Program-made: the position numbers and the translations under genes
The notes under the pieces: generated by a model
Database searches by the model: none
Seen by the model: only the letters and a program-made list of their open reading frames with translations
What the model was told of the DNA's origin: nothing
Shown: piece after piece, positions 40,984-49,086 of the stretch
Position numbering within the stretch: the first letter of the stretch is position 1
Layout of the letters: each line of letters opens with the position of its first letter
From: Kibdelosporangium persicum
Lineage (GTDB): Bacteria > Actinomycetota > Actinomycetes > Mycobacteriales > Pseudonocardiaceae
Assembly (NCBI RefSeq): GCF_013280595.1
Contig: NZ_JAAATY010000015.1
Span: 156,949 to 220,948, forward strand
Direction: 5' to 3'
Length of the DNA stretch: 64,000 nucleotides

Positions 40984-43154
40984 TGACCAGCAGGCTGGAC
41001 GGTCCGCTCAAGGTCACCGGCGGGGCGAAGTACGGCGCCGACAACCTGCTGCCCGGCATGGTGCACGGCTACGTCGTGGTGAGCACGACCGCCCACGGCG
41101 AGATCACGGCCATGGACGTCACCGCGGCCAAGGGCGCTCCGGGCGTGATCGCGGTGTACTCGCCGTTCGACTCGCTCGAAATGCGCCCGGCCGAGACGCC
41201 GCTCTTCGGCACCACATGGGTTCCCTTGCAGGACAGGGAGGTCACGTACTACGGCCAGCCGATCGGCCTGGTCGTCGCCGAGACGTACGAGCAGGCACGG
41301 GACGCGGCGATGCTGATCGAGGTCTCCTACCAGGAGCGGCCTGCCGTGACCTCGTTCGAGAACGGCATCCCGACCGCGGAGATCGCGCCGGCGCCCAGGC
41401 CCGGGGTCGAGGCCGAGATCACCGTCCTCGCGGACGGCGTCGAGTCCATCGAGGACGCTCTGGCGGCCAGCCCGGTCGTGGTCGAGGCCACGTACTCGAC
41501 CGCCACGCAGAACCACGCCGCGATGGAGCCGCATTCGGCGGTGGCGGAGTGGACCGCGGACGGGCTGATCGTCTACAGCGGCAATCAGGCCGCCTACATC
41601 CAGGCGGCGGAGCTGGCCAGTGCGCTGGAGATCGACGTGGAGTCGGTGCGCTGCGTGAACCCGTACGTCGGCGGGGCGTTCGGCGGCAAGGGCCGGACCT
41701 CGGTCACCGCGTTCCTGGCCGCGGCCGCGGCCCGAGCGCTCGACCGGCCGGTGAAGGTGGTGCTGACCAGGGAGCAGGTCTTCACCGCGACCGCGACCCG
41801 GCCGGCCACGCTGCAGAAGATCGCGCTCGGCGCGGCCGAGGACGGCACGCTGACGGCGATCCGGCACGACTCGTGGTCCAGCACGGCGATGGACCGGTCG
41901 TTCGTCGAACCGACCTCGCACGGCACGTCCCGTGAGTGGTACGCCACCCCGAACCTGGCCGTCAGCCAGCGGATGGTGCCGCTGAACGTCCCGCCGGTGA
42001 CGTACATGCGGGCGCCGGGGGAGGCCCCGGGGTCGTTCGCGCTGGAAAGCGCGATGGACGAGCTGGCGATCGCGCTGAACATGGACCCGATCGAGCTGCG
42101 CCTGCGCAACAACTCGACCGCGCCGCCCGGCCACGACCTGCTGTGGTCGAGCAAGCACCTCGACGAGTGCTATCGCATCGGAGCCGACCGGTTCGGCTGG
42201 GCCGAGCGTTCCCCGGACGGGCGCGCGGACGGCGACTGGCTGGTCGGCATGGGCACCGCGACGGCGATGTTCCCGGCCATCCGGTTCCCGGCGACGGTCC
42301 GGGTCACGCTGCGGGATGACGACACCGCCGAGGTCGGGACCGCTGGTGCGGACCCGGGCACCGGCCTGTGGACGGTGATGTCGCTGGTGGGCGCGGAATC
42401 GCTGGACATCGCGCAGGACCGCGTCATACCGTTGCTCGGCGACTCGGCCCTGCCGCCGGGTGGCCTGTCCGGCGGGTCGACCGCGACGGCGAGTGTGGGT
42501 TCGGCGATCATGGCCGCCGCGACGCAGGTGATCGACGACCTGACCGCGCTGGCCTCGTCCGCCGGCGCGCCCTTCGAAGCGCTCGAAGTGTCCTACGAGG
42601 ACGGTCGGGTGCTCGCCGGCGGACGGTCGATGAGTTTCGGCGAGTTGTTGCGGGCGACCGGGAACACGACGATCTCGGCGACCGCCACGTCCGCGCCCGG
42701 CGAGGAGCTGACCAAGCACTCGTTCAGCTCGTTCGGTGCCCAGTTCGTCGAGGTCCGGGTGCACAAGTGGACGCGTGAGGCCCGGGTGTCCCGCATGCTC
42801 GGCGTCTTCGACGCGGGCCGGATCATCAACGAGAAGACCGCCCGCAGCCAGATCATGGGCGGCATGATCTGGGGCGTGTCGGCGGCCCTGCACGAAGGCC
42901 TGGAGATCGAGGCGAACGGCAGGTTCGCCAACGCCGACCTGGCCAACTACCTCGTCCCGGTGAACGCGGACATCCCGGCCGTGGATGTCCACTTCGTCCA
43001 GTACCCGGACACGCTGCACAACCCGGTCGGTGCCAAGGGGCTCGGCGAGATCGGCACGGTCGGCATGGCGGCGGCGGTGGCCAACGCGATCCACAACGCC
43101 ACCGGCATCCGCGTGCGGCACATCCCGATCGTGATCGAGGACCTCATCGACTGA
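40983..43154 (+). CDS. paoC: Aldehyde oxidoreductase molybdopterin subunit (PaoC-like)
   Basis: 723 residues of the xanthine dehydrogenase family large subunit. It binds Moco and oxidises an aldehyde or heterocycle by hydroxylation. Visible features include YYGQPIGLVVAETYEQA, NPYVGGAFGGKG (Moco contact), YMRAPGEAPGSFALE, and VGAKGLGEIGTVGMAAAV with the catalytic Glu near the C-terminus. ATG 40983 overlaps the paoB-like stop. An in-frame reading further upstream lies inside paoB and is discarded. No dedicated chaperone (PaoD/XdhC) gene follows, so maturation must rely on a gene elsewhere. The operon ends at the hairpin at 43176-43217. Confidence 0.92.
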   Translation: MTSRLDGPLKVTGGAKYGADNLLPGMVHGYVVVSTTAHGEITAMDVTAAKGAPGVIAVYSPFDSLEMRPAETPLFGTTWVPLQDREVTYYGQPIGLVVAETYEQARDAAMLIEVSYQERPAVTSFENGIPTAEIAPAPRPGVEAEITVLADGVESIEDALAASPVVVEATYSTATQNHAAMEPHSAVAEWTADGLIVYSGNQAAYIQAAELASALEIDVESVRCVNPYVGGAFGGKGRTSVTAFLAAAAARALDRPVKVVLTREQVFTATATRPATLQKIALGAAEDGTLTAIRHDSWSSTAMDRSFVEPTSHGTSREWYATPNLAVSQRMVPLNVPPVTYMRAPGEAPGSFALESAMDELAIALNMDPIELRLRNNSTAPPGHDLLWSSKHLDECYRIGADRFGWAERSPDGRADGDWLVGMGTATAMFPAIRFPATVRVTLRDDDTAEVGTAGADPGTGLWTVMSLVGAESLDIAQDRVIPLLGDSALPPGGLSGGSTATASVGSAIMAAATQVIDDLTALASSAGAPFEALEVSYEDGRVLAGGRSMSFGELLRATGNTTISATATSAPGEELTKHSFSSFGAQFVEVRVHKWTREARVSRMLGVFDAGRIINEKTARSQIMGGMIWGVSAALHEGLEIEANGRFANADLANYLVPVNADIPAVDVHFVQYPDTLHNPVGAKGLGEIGTVGMAAAVANAIHNATGIRVRHIPIVIEDLID

Positions 43155-43175
43155 CGTTCTCGATGCGGCTGAACA

Positions 43176-43217
43176 ACGTCATCCTGGCCGTCGCCGCTGC
43201 GGCGGCCGGGATGACGT
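43176..43217. terminator. Long bidirectional hairpin terminator
   Basis: ACGTCATCC...GCCGC on the left pairs with GCGGC...GGATGACGT on the right, giving a stem of about 18-20 bp with two small imperfections. It is centred between the convergent paoC-like and epoxide hydrolase genes. Confidence 0.75.
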
Positions 43218-43244
43218 CCCAGGCGAAGAGGCTCGTCGTCTGTC

Positions 43245-44384
43245 CTAATCGGTCACTCTCCGGAAGAACGCCCGGACGTCCGCGGCGAACAGGCCCGGCT
43301 GTTCGAACGCCGCGAAGTGCCCGCCCTTCGCCGGTTCGTTCCAGTACCGGATGTCGGTGAACCGCTTCTCGGCCCAGCGCCGCGACGGCCGTTGGATCTC
43401 CTTCGGGAACACCGAACACCCGGCGGGCACGTCCAGCGTGGCGTCCACCTCGCCGGAGATCCACTCGTCCACCTGCCGGATGCTCTCCCAGTACAGCCGG
43501 GCGGACGACGCACCGGTCCGCGTCAGCCAGTAGAACATCAGGTTGTCCAGCAGTTCGTCGCGGCTCAACGCGTTCTCCGGGTGGCCGTCGCAGTCGGTCC
43601 ACGACCAGAACTTCTCGATGATCCACGCGCACAACAGCGCCGGTGAGTCCACCAAGCCGTAGCCGATGGTCTGCGGGCGGGTCGCGTGCAGCCTGGAATA
43701 GCCGGACTCCCACTCGGCGGCGTGCTCCAGCGTTGCCAGCGCGGCCCGTTCGCGGTCGGTCAGCGAGCCGAACGTGGCCGGATCGGGCGGCGCGAGCGGC
43801 GGAACCAGGTGCATCCCGATGAGCGATTCCGGATGCAGCCGGGCGATCTCGGTCGAGACGCTCGTTCCCCAGTCACCGCCCGACGCGCCGAACCGGCCGT
43901 ACCCGAGTCGTCGCATGAGGACGGTCCAGGCGCCGGCGATCCGGCCGATGCCCCAGCCGGGCTGCTCGGGCCGGTCGCTGAAGCCGAATCCCGGCAGCGT
44001 GGGGCACACCACGTGAAAGGCGTCCCTCGGATCGGCCGGGTTGGTCAACAGGTCGATCACCTTGAGGAACTCGATGATCGAGCCGGGCCAGCCGTGTGTG
44101 AGGACCAGGGGCGTCGCGTCCGGCTCGGGCGAGCGGACGTGCAGGAGGTGAATGCCGAGACCGTCGATTTCGGTGCGGTACTGCGGTATCGCGTTCAGCC
44201 GGGCCTCGGTCGCACGCCAGTCGTACTCCTCGGCCCAGTACTCGCACAGTTCGCGTACGTAGTCCAACGGCACGCCCTGCGACCAGTCGTCGACCGTCTC
44301 ACGCTCCGGCCACCGCGTCGAACGCAGCCTGGCACGCAGGTCGTCCAGTTCTTCCTGAGGGACGTCGATCCGGAACGGCTCCAT
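43245..44384 (-). CDS. Epoxide hydrolase (EHN + alpha/beta hydrolase)
   Basis: 379 residues. The EHN N-terminal domain (FRIDVPQEELDDLRARLRSTRWP ... YDWRATEARLNA) precedes an alpha/beta hydrolase fold with oxyanion HGWPGS, nucleophile Asp in GASGGDWGTSV and catalytic His in KGGHFAAFEQP. It hydrolyses an epoxide to a diol. This microsomal-EH-like type is frequent in actinomycetes and the substrate is unknown. ATG 44384; a longer in-frame reading to 44468 begins within the next gene's 3' region and is unlikely. Convergent with the molybdenum operon. Confidence 0.9.
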   Translation of the reverse strand: MEPFRIDVPQEELDDLRARLRSTRWPERETVDDWSQGVPLDYVRELCEYWAEEYDWRATEARLNAIPQYRTEIDGLGIHLLHVRSPEPDATPLVLTHGWPGSIIEFLKVIDLLTNPADPRDAFHVVCPTLPGFGFSDRPEQPGWGIGRIAGAWTVLMRRLGYGRFGASGGDWGTSVSTEIARLHPESLIGMHLVPPLAPPDPATFGSLTDRERAALATLEHAAEWESGYSRLHATRPQTIGYGLVDSPALLCAWIIEKFWSWTDCDGHPENALSRDELLDNLMFYWLTRTGASSARLYWESIRQVDEWISGEVDATLDVPAGCSVFPKEIQRPSRRWAEKRFTDIRYWNEPAKGGHFAAFEQPGLFAADVRAFFRRVTD

Positions 44385-44418
44385 CACCGCACCATAAGGC
44401 CGTCGATCCCGGACCCGC

Positions 44419-44883
44419 TCACCCCCGTGCTTCCTGGACGATGAACTCGTAGGTGATCGCGCGGCCAAGGGTGGTCATGCCTGCCGCCAGTTCACGGGAG
44501 AACTGGTCTCCGGCGGGTAATGCGTGCCCGAGCCATGCCTCGGCCCGCTTCAGATGCCCCAGGACGGCGCCGGACGACAACCCGTGCGCCACGGCGCCGT
44601 GCACGAGCGGTGTCAGCTCGCGCATCAGGAACGTGGGGATGACGTGCACGCCGCTGAGCCGCACCACCGCCCACAGCGAGATCGTCTCGCCGAAGCGTTT
44701 GGGCAGCCGCAGGTCCAGCGCCATGTGCCAGCCGGTCTCCAAGGCCCAGGCGGTGGCGTCCGGCCCGGCGAAGACGGTGGTGCCGGCGGCGAGCCGGTGG
44801 GCGGGCGGCGCCGCCGGATCTCTCGGCCGCAGGCCCGTCAGCAACGGGGTGCCGACTGACCAGTCGGGCAGCGTGGACGTCAA
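44419..44883 (-). CDS. Hypothetical protein (154 aa), TTG start
   Basis: Unrecognised. The protein is hydrophobic-rich but probably soluble, with PDATAWALETGWHMALDLRLPK, SLWAVVRLSGVHVIPTFLMREL and an alpha-helical C-terminal half. No codon with A or G at position one is placed at the start; TTG 44883 has GGAGG 8 nt upstream, which supports it. It ends 34 bp before the epoxide hydrolase start on the same strand, so the two may be an operon. The 200 bp upstream (to 45084) hold no convincing gene. Confidence 0.6.
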   Translation of the reverse strand: MTSTLPDWSVGTPLLTGLRPRDPAAPPAHRLAAGTTVFAGPDATAWALETGWHMALDLRLPKRFGETISLWAVVRLSGVHVIPTFLMRELTPLVHGAVAHGLSSGAVLGHLKRAEAWLGHALPAGDQFSRELAAGMTTLGRAITYEFIVQEARG

Positions 44884-45084
44884 GGCAGTACCTCCGAGCA
44901 GTGGCGGACCCGCGTGCCGTCGGCATGGGGTGTGCGGAGCGCGGCTGCCTGTTGTTTGTTATCGGTGTTTACAGGCGACCGGTGAACCCGGTCAAGCGAC
45001 ATGCATGAAGCTGCTCGGGGAAGGCGCCGTCCATGCGGCACCTCTCGGCCGGGGCGGGGAGGTGGTGTGTCCGGTCTGTGCCGT

Positions 45085-46092
45085 CTAGAAACGCCTGCCG
45101 GTGACGAACCCGGCCAGTTCCCGCAGTTCGTCCCGCACGTCGTCCGGGATCGCCGCGGCCCCGAGGTTCTTCTCGGCCGCGGCGATCTGCCTGGCGGCTT
45201 CGTCCTGCGCCCAGTCCCGGCCGCCCAGCCGCTCCACCAGCCCGGCGACGTGGTGCACCTCCCCCTCGGTCAACGGGTCCGGCCGCAGGTACAGCGACCT
45301 CAGTTCCGCCGAGCCGGGTGCGGTCAGTGCGGCCACGACCGGCAGCGAGTTCTTCCGGGCCCGCAGGTCGGCCCCGGCCTGCTTGCCGGTGCGGGCCGGG
45401 TCGCCCCAGATCCCCAGCAGGTCGTCGATCAGCTGGAACGCCAGTCCGATGTGCTCGCCGAAATCGTTCAGACGCTGAACCAAGTCGGCCGGGGCGCCGA
45501 CCAGGCTCGCACCGAGCGAGCAGGCACACGCCAGCAGCGCGCCGGTCTTGTTGCGAGCCATCCGCACACACTCCGGCAGCGTCACGTCTCCGCGCCGCTC
45601 GAAGCGGACGTCCGAGGCCTGTCCGCTGATCATCCGCTGGGTCGCCGCCATCAACGACTTCGCCGCGGGTGCGGCACCGGCCGCACGGCTGTCGAGCAGG
45701 ACCGTGGTGGCCGCCGTCAGCAGCGCGTCACCGGCGAGGATCGCCTGCGGAACGCCGAACAGCGTCCACGCCGTCGCCCGTCCACGGCGGGTCCGGTCGC
45801 CGTCCATGATGTCGTCGTGCAGCAGCGAGAAGTTGTGCACGAACTCGATCGCCACACCCGCCGCGACACCGTCCGCCGCGGTGGCGCCGGCGGCCTGCGC
45901 CGACAGCAGAGCCAGGGCGGGACGCAGCAGCTTGCCGCCCCGGGCCTCGGCCGGCCTGCCGGACGCGTCGGTCCAGCCGTGGTGGTAGCGGGCCACGGCC
46001 GCGATCTCGGGGCACAGGTACTTGTCGACGGCCGCACGCAGGGCAGGGCTCACCGTGGTGACGGCTGTGTCGAGGGTCGAGGGCAGTGTCAT
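45085..46092 (-). CDS. Polyprenyl (geranylgeranyl-type) diphosphate synthase
   Basis: 335 residues, all-helical trans-prenyltransferase. The first Asp-rich motif is LLHDDIMDGDRTRRG, with GDALLTAATTV following. KTGALLACACSLGA and the second Asp-rich motif LIDDLLGIWGD are present. It condenses isopentenyl diphosphate with an allylic diphosphate to C15-C20 or longer products. The two residues upstream of the first motif are small-to-medium, so chain length is not certain. No terpene cyclase is next to it. ATG 46092. A copy of the palindromic element lies 62 bp before the start. Confidence 0.9.
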   Translation of the reverse strand: MTLPSTLDTAVTTVSPALRAAVDKYLCPEIAAVARYHHGWTDASGRPAEARGGKLLRPALALLSAQAAGATAADGVAAGVAIEFVHNFSLLHDDIMDGDRTRRGRATAWTLFGVPQAILAGDALLTAATTVLLDSRAAGAAPAAKSLMAATQRMISGQASDVRFERRGDVTLPECVRMARNKTGALLACACSLGASLVGAPADLVQRLNDFGEHIGLAFQLIDDLLGIWGDPARTGKQAGADLRARKNSLPVVAALTAPGSAELRSLYLRPDPLTEGEVHHVAGLVERLGGRDWAQDEAARQIAAAEKNLGAAAIPDDVRDELRELAGFVTGRRF

Positions 46093-46153
46093 GGTCAGGA
46101 GGATCGTACCTCCGTCCCGAGGTCCACAGTGGACGACCAGACCCCCTGCTCAG

Positions 46154-46203
46154 CCCTCGTGAGTGTTTATCAGGGTTAGAACACCGATAAACACTCACGA
46201 GGG
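46154..46203. repeat. Dispersed palindromic element, copy 5 (forward core)
   Basis: Identical over its core 48 bp to copy 4 at 28595-28642, nearly 18 kb away, which shows recent duplication or strong conservation. It lies between two same-strand genes, 8 bp past the stop codon of the NAD(P)-binding gene. Confidence 0.92.
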
Positions 46204-46211
46204 GGAGGGGG

Positions 46212-46958
46212 CTACTTGGTGGCCAGCCAGTCCTCGAAGCGGGTCTCGGCGAGGCGTGCGCCGGGACCGGGCAGCAGCGAGTCGTGCTTGAGCACGGAGC
46301 CCCAGTACGGCGCCTGCGGGTCGGTGATGACCTCGCGGGGATCGCCGAAGTGCGCCAGGCCCTTGCGGACCAGGTCGTCCATTCCGAACACCTCCGGCCC
46401 GCCGACCTCGACCGGGCCGTTCGCCGGCTCGGCCACCGCGACCTTGGCGATCGCCGCCGAGACGTCCGCGGCGGCCATCGGCTGGATGCCCGCGTTCGTC
46501 ACCCGGATCGCCGGACCGTCGGCGACCGAGGTGTCGGCGATGGTCTTGACGAACTCGAAGAACTGGGTGGCGTGCACGATCGAGTACGGCAGACCCGACT
46601 CCTTGATCAGGTTCTGCTGCGCGACCTTGGCACGGAAGTAGCTGTTGTCCGGCAGCCTGTCCGTGCCGACGACCGACAGGGCGACGTAGTGGCCCACTCC
46701 GGCGTCGGCCGCGGCCGCGAGCAGGTTCGTGGTCGAGGTCGTGAAGAACTTCAGCACCGCGTCCGGCTCGAACGACGGCGAGTTCGTCACGTCGACGACC
46801 GCCTGGGCGTCCCGCAGGACCTCCTTCAGGCCTTCCCCGGTGAGGGTGTTGACGCCCGTGTTCGGTGACGCGGGCACAGCCTCGTGGCCGTGCTCGGTCA
46901 GCTTCTCGACGACCTTCGACCCGATCAGGCCGGTTCCGCCGATGACGACGATCTTCAT
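46212..46958 (-). CDS. NmrA-like NAD(P)-binding oxidoreductase (ECF41 target gene)
   Basis: 248 residues. The Rossmann GxxGxxG motif is IGGTGLIGSKV at the N-terminus, followed by VSVVGTDRLPDNSYFRAKVAQQN and an NmrA-like C-terminal half. It is an atypical SDR of unknown substrate. ATG 46958 has AAAGGTG upstream. ECF41 sigma factors are normally next to a carboxymuconolactone decarboxylase, oxidoreductase or epimerase gene (COE), and this one lies just after the ECF41 gene with a matching promoter (46999-47025), so it is the expected COE target. Confidence 0.88.
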   Translation of the reverse strand: MKIVVIGGTGLIGSKVVEKLTEHGHEAVPASPNTGVNTLTGEGLKEVLRDAQAVVDVTNSPSFEPDAVLKFFTTSTTNLLAAAADAGVGHYVALSVVGTDRLPDNSYFRAKVAQQNLIKESGLPYSIVHATQFFEFVKTIADTSVADGPAIRVTNAGIQPMAAADVSAAIAKVAVAEPANGPVEVGGPEVFGMDDLVRKGLAHFGDPREVITDPQAPYWGSVLKHDSLLPGPGARLAETRFEDWLATK

Positions 46959-46998
46959 GGTGCACCTTTCACTGTGCTTCAGGCCGGGCACCAGCTAG

Positions 46999-47025
46999 GA
47001 CAAGGCCGCTGCCCGAACTGTGACA
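46999..47025 (-). promoter_or_regulatory. Candidate ECF41 promoter
   Basis: On the minus strand TGTCACA is followed by 16 nt and TGTC. The known ECF41 consensus is TGTCACA-N16-CGTC, so only one base differs. It starts 2 bp after the sigma gene's stop codon and is 41 bp before the NAD(P)-binding gene. Confidence 0.7.
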
Positions 47026-47027
47026 GG

Positions 47028-47891
47028 TCAGGCCGAGATCGCGTCGAGTTTGGCCGGGTTGAGCATCCAGAACACCCGGTCGATACCTTCGTCCGACGCC
47101 GACACCGTGACGGCGGCGAACGCCACACCGTCCTTGCGCAGCACGACCGCGGCCTGGCCGTTGGCCTCCACCGGCGCGATGTCGACACCCTCCCAGAACC
47201 GGCCGGCGAACGCCCGGATGTACTTGGCCACGCGCTCCCTGCCGAGCACCGGGATCTTCGTGGCACGCGCCACGCCGCCGCCGTCGGAGTAGCTCACGAC
47301 GTCCGCGGCGAACAGTTCTTCCAACGCGGCCAGGTCGCCGGTCTTCGCCGCGGTCACGAACGCGTCCAGCAGCCGCCGCTGTTGCTGCGAGCTGACCGGC
47401 GCCTTGCGCTCCGCGGCCAGGTGCTTGCGGGCCCGGCTGACCAGCTGGCGGGCCGCGACCTCGCTGACCTGGACGATCTCCGCGATCTGCGAGTACGGGT
47501 AGTCGAACGCCTCCCGCAGCACGTACGCGGCACGTTCGGTCGGCGGCAGCTTCTCGAGCAGGAGCAGCACGGCGACCTCGAGCGCGGCGTTGCGCTCGGC
47601 GCCCAGTGCCGGGTCGGCGGAGGTGTCGACCGGCTCGGGCAGCCACGGACCGACGTACGTCTCGTGCTTGACCCGTGCGGTCTGGCCGGCGTTGATCGCC
47701 AGCCGGGTGGTCACCGTGGCCAGGAAGGCCGCCGGGTTCTCCACCTTGGTGTGGTCGTAGTTCTGCCACCGCAGCCAGACGTCCTGCAACAGGTCCTCAG
47801 CGTCCAGCGCACTGCCGAGCATGCGGTAGGCGATGCCGAACAGGCGGGGCCGCACCTCGGCGAAGACCTCCACGGCGTGATCAATGGCCAC
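47028..47891 (-). CDS. ECF41-family sigma factor with SnoaL-like C-terminal domain
   Basis: 287 residues. The sigma2 region (about 10-75: FAEVRPRLFGIAYRMLGSALDAEDLLQDVWLRW) and sigma4 (about 110-160: LPPTERAAYVLREAFDYPYSQIAEIVQVSEVAARQLVSRAR) are followed by a SnoaL/NTF2-like domain (about 170-287), as in ECF41 proteins, where it modulates activity in place of an anti-sigma factor. GTG 47891. The only ECF41-like promoter I see is before the adjacent oxidoreductase gene, not before this gene. Confidence 0.92.
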   Translation of the reverse strand: MAIDHAVEVFAEVRPRLFGIAYRMLGSALDAEDLLQDVWLRWQNYDHTKVENPAAFLATVTTRLAINAGQTARVKHETYVGPWLPEPVDTSADPALGAERNAALEVAVLLLLEKLPPTERAAYVLREAFDYPYSQIAEIVQVSEVAARQLVSRARKHLAAERKAPVSSQQQRRLLDAFVTAAKTGDLAALEELFAADVVSYSDGGGVARATKIPVLGRERVAKYIRAFAGRFWEGVDIAPVEANGQAAVVLRKDGVAFAAVTVSASDEGIDRVFWMLNPAKLDAISA

Positions 47892-48044
47892 AGAGCCACT
47901 TTAGGTGATGCCACCCCCGTGACCCGGTGCACATCGCGGGCCCTGGCCGTAACCTCCACGGCGGGCTCGCGATACCCAACCCGACCGGACCGGCTCGGCG
48001 GACCGCACCACCCGCTGACCGGACCGGCGATCTTGGGTAGGCTG

Positions 48045-48058
48045 GGAAAGCGGTTTCC
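48045..48058. promoter_or_regulatory. LacI-type operator, lacI autoregulation
   Basis: GGAAAGCGGTTTCC, a LacI-family-style palindrome 21 bp before the LacI-type gene. It differs at one position from the perfect palindrome at 61083-61096 in the cell-wall degradation locus. Confidence 0.6.
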
Positions 48059-48078
48059 ACCTAGTACGGAGGTCGGGC

Positions 48079-49086
48079 GTGGGGTCACAGGTCACCCTCG
48101 CGCAGGTTGCCGAGCGGGCCGGGGTGTCGTTGGCGACGGCGTCCAGGGTCGTGAACGGCAGTGAGCGGGTGGTGGGTGCCCGGTTCCGGGAACGGGTGCT
48201 GGCCGCCGCCGAGGAGCTCGGCTACACGGCGAACACCTTCGCCCAGGCGGTCGCGCGAGGCCGCAGCGACGTGGTCGGCCTGGTCGTCCCGGACATCCAG
48301 GACCCGTACTTCTCCGTGATCGCGGCGGCGGCGATGGCCGTGGTCGAGCCGAGCGGCGAGATGATGCTGGGCACGACCCTGCGGCGGCAGGAACAGGAAC
48401 TGCGCTACGTCAGCACGATGCGGGCGCGCCAGGCGCGGGCCGTGATCATGGTGGGCAGCCGGACCACGGACAACACGCACACCAGGCAGCTCGCCGAGGC
48501 GATCGCCGAGTTCGTGGCGGGCGGTGGCCGGGCTGTCGTGATCGGCCAGGACAAGCTGGGTGCCGACACGGTCCTGCCGCTCAACCGCGCCGGCGCCAAG
48601 GACCTCGCGCTGGCGCTGGTCGACCAGGGACACCGGTCCTTCGGCATCCTGGCAGGCCCGAGCACGCTGCTCACGGCGAAGGACCGGGTCGACGGATTCA
48701 TCGACGGCCTGGCCAGGCGAGGCAGGCGGCCGAGTGTCATCCTGCACAGCGACTTCACCAGGGACGGCGGCTACCAGGCCATGTCCCAGCTGCTGGACCG
48801 CAGGACGACGCCCGGGTGCGTGTTCGCGGTGAACGACGTGATGGCGATCGGCGCGATGGCGGCGGTGCGGGAGCGCGGTGTGAAGATCGCCGTCGCGGGC
48901 TTCGACGACATCCCCACGCTCCGGGATGTGGCGCCGTCGCTGACCACGGTCCGGCTGCCGCTGGAGGACATGGGCAGGATGGCCGCGTCCATGGCGATGG
49001 ACGAACCCGGCGAGCGCCGCCGGGTCATCCGCGTCAAGGGCGAGGTCATCCTGCGGGACAGCACTACGCTCGTGCGAAACGCATAG
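48079..49086 (+). CDS. LacI-family transcriptional regulator
   Basis: 335 residues. N-terminal helix-turn-helix and hinge (VTLAQVAERAGVSLATASRVVNGSERV) and a periplasmic-binding-like effector domain (GLVVPDIQDPYFSVIAAAAM ... VAGFDDIPTLRDVAPSLTTVRLP). Such proteins respond to sugars. GTG 48079 follows GGAGG. A matching operator precedes it at 48045 and a nearly identical one lies upstream of the pectate lyase and GH74 genes at 61 kb, which suggests a plant-polysaccharide sugar as effector. The 3' end overlaps the convergent monooxygenase gene by 23 bp. Confidence 0.9.
   Translation: MGSQVTLAQVAERAGVSLATASRVVNGSERVVGARFRERVLAAAEELGYTANTFAQAVARGRSDVVGLVVPDIQDPYFSVIAAAAMAVVEPSGEMMLGTTLRRQEQELRYVSTMRARQARAVIMVGSRTTDNTHTRQLAEAIAEFVAGGGRAVVIGQDKLGADTVLPLNRAGAKDLALALVDQGHRSFGILAGPSTLLTAKDRVDGFIDGLARRGRRPSVILHSDFTRDGGYQAMSQLLDRRTTPGCVFAVNDVMAIGAMAAVRERGVKIAVAGFDDIPTLRDVAPSLTTVRLPLEDMGRMAASMAMDEPGERRRVIRVKGEVILRDSTTLVRNA

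Noticed and set aside
40683..43121. 812-codon minus-strand frame opposite the molybdenum subunit
   Set aside because: Shadow frame with Arg/His/Gly-rich composition; the plus-strand subunits are unambiguous.
45001..45088. Possible 27-residue peptide (MKLLGEGAVHAAPLGRG..., with a CPVC end)
   Set aside because: It would be an attractive small peptide with two cysteines before the polyprenyl synthase end, but there is no ribosome-binding site, no modification enzyme nearby, and it lies partly in the terminator region of the synthase gene.
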